Source: Gammaproteobacteria bacterium (GTDB lineage: Bacteria; Pseudomonadota; Gammaproteobacteria; Pseudomonadales; Azotimanducaceae). From it: a DNA stretch of 13,787 nt. Positions 12,993 to 13,787 of the stretch are shown here, in pieces (positions within the stretch are counted from its first letter, which is position 1; every line of letters starts with the position of its first letter). Location: positions 1-13,787 of the forward strand of contig JAPUJX010000590.1 of assembly GCA_027295975.1 (NCBI GenBank), read 5' to 3'. Under the pieces are notes generated by a model. The model made no database searches, was not told where the DNA came from, and saw nothing but the letters and a program-made list of their open reading frames with translations. The position numbers were made by a program, and so were the translations under genes.

Positions 12993-13787
12993 TCATCGAC
13001 CCTTGAAAACCGGTTCCGTTTTCTCGACAAAAGCTTTTACCGCCACCCGATGATCTTCCGTGAGCCCCGCATGCACATGATGCGTCGCCTCGAGATCCAG
13101 GCACTCTATGACATCAGCCCCCATCGCCGCACGGTTGAAGTTCTCCTTCATGTACCGGTATGCCACTGGCGGGCCCGCCGCCAGACGCCGCGCCAGTTTC
13201 ATCGTCTCTTCCTCCAGCATATCGGCTGCGACCACTTTGTTGGCAATACCCAGTCGCTGGCACTCCTCCGCGGAAACCCGGTCCGAAAGGAAATAAAGCT
13301 CTTTCGCCTTGCCGCTACCCACGAGGTGAGAGAGAAAGAAGCTACCGCCGTAATCGCCGCTGAATCCCACTCGCGCGAATGCGGAAGTGATGAAGGCGGT
13401 ATCCGCCATGATGCGCATATCCGCGGCGAGCGCCAGGGACAAACCCGCCCCTGCTGCCGGACCAGGTAGGCTCGCAATCACCGGTTTCGGCATGAGGTAC
13501 ATGCGCCCGGCCGTGTTGCGCTGGTTGAGCCGTTGGCTGTGAATACGCTCATCGAGGCTCGGTCCCTGTCCGCCGCCCGAGCCACCCGCGGCCATCCCTT
13601 TCACATCGCCGCCAGCACAGAAAGCCCCGCCCGCACCCGTCAGCACAACGCAGCGGATCTGTGTTGCTCGCTCGGCGTAGGAAAGTGCCTGCTCGAGGCC
13701 GGCGGTCATCGGGCCCGACATGGCATTTCGTGCCTGGGGCCGATTCAAGGTGATTACCGCCACGCCGTCTTCTTCGTAAGCCAGAAT
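12993..13787 (-). CDS. Enoyl-CoA hydratase/isomerase family protein, 5' end outside window
   Basis: A crotonase-fold enzyme acting on acyl-CoA thioesters. The frame is open to the right edge, where the visible N-terminus reads ILAYEEDGVAVITLNRPQARNAM, the normal family start, so only a few codons are missing; the GTG at 13761-13763 is not the real start. The oxyanion-hole segments are GAFCAGGDVKGM and PGPAAGAGLSLALAADMRI. The second acid of hydratases is kept as Glu in KAKELYFLSDRVSA, but the position of the first (Glu144 in rat mitochondrial hydratase) appears replaced: the segment is TSAFARVGFSGDYGGSFFL. An Asp four residues before SFF could be catalytic instead, as in PaaG-like isomerases. 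A glycine-rich loop (MAAGGSGGGQGPS) lies after the first motif. The protein ends in the usual EPVFKGR. Whether it hydrates or isomerises is open. Confidence 0.93.
   Translation of the reverse strand: MLAYEEDGVAVITLNRPQARNAMSGPMTAGLEQALSYAERATQIRCVVLTGAGGAFCAGGDVKGMAAGGSGGGQGPSLDERIHSQRLNQRNTAGRMYLMPKPVIASLPGPAAGAGLSLALAADMRIMADTAFITSAFARVGFSGDYGGSFFLSHLVGSGKAKELYFLSDRVSAEECQRLGIANKVVAADMLEEETMKLARRLAAGPPVAYRYMKENFNRAAMGADVIECLDLEATHHVHAGLTEDHRVAVKAFVEKTEPVFKGR

Noticed and set aside
12828..13469. Plus-strand frame of 213 codons opposite the enoyl-CoA hydratase gene
   Set aside because: Most of it is antisense to the hydratase/isomerase gene and it starts inside the membrane-protein gene without a ribosome binding site.
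13761..13763. GTG as the start of the enoyl-CoA hydratase gene
   Set aside because: The frame continues to the window edge and reads a typical family N-terminus (ILAYEEDGVAVITLNRP), so the gene is cut by the edge.

Overview
The window looks like a chromosomal segment of a Gram-negative bacterium, most likely a gammaproteobacterium. The protein types support this: lipoboxes and Sec signals, an ApbE/TlpA periplasmic pair, a CysK-like enzyme and a HabA-like membrane enzyme. Coding is dense, with moderate-to-high GC. I see no tRNA, rRNA, CRISPR array, transposase or phage gene.

Minus-strand block 1 (1-6185) is a tight envelope operon. In transcription order it encodes a 173-aa secreted protein, a 632-aa secreted TPR/coiled-coil protein, a 933-aa TPR lipoprotein, a 223-aa TPR lipoprotein and a secreted protein cut by the left edge. 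Junctions are 21 bp apart or overlap by 4, 20 and 1 bp, so translation is probably coupled. Several TPR scaffolds with small periplasmic partners recall the gammaproteobacterial relatives of the Myxococcus Glt/Agl envelope-spanning machinery. That assignment is inferred; any TolQ/TolR-type motor genes would lie left of the window. A TlpA-type thioredoxin gene (6225-6722) lies 39 bp upstream on the same strand.

Minus-strand block 2 (7218-9375) holds a serine hydrolase of the beta-lactamase/esterase class followed by ApbE (FAD:protein FMN transferase). A stretch of about 495 bp without a supported gene, carrying two perfect short hairpins, separates apbE from tlpA.

The plus-strand block (9536-12888) diverges from the hydrolase gene. 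It holds a CysK-like enzyme with an altered substrate loop, a conserved uncharacterised protein, a small secreted protein, a four-helix HabA/styrene-oxide-isomerase-like membrane protein, and an uncharacterised multi-pass membrane protein. A 13-bp tandem repeat supplies both a stop codon and the next gene's Shine-Dalgarno sequence.

At the right edge a minus-strand enoyl-CoA hydratase/isomerase gene converges on this block and runs out of the window at its 5' end.
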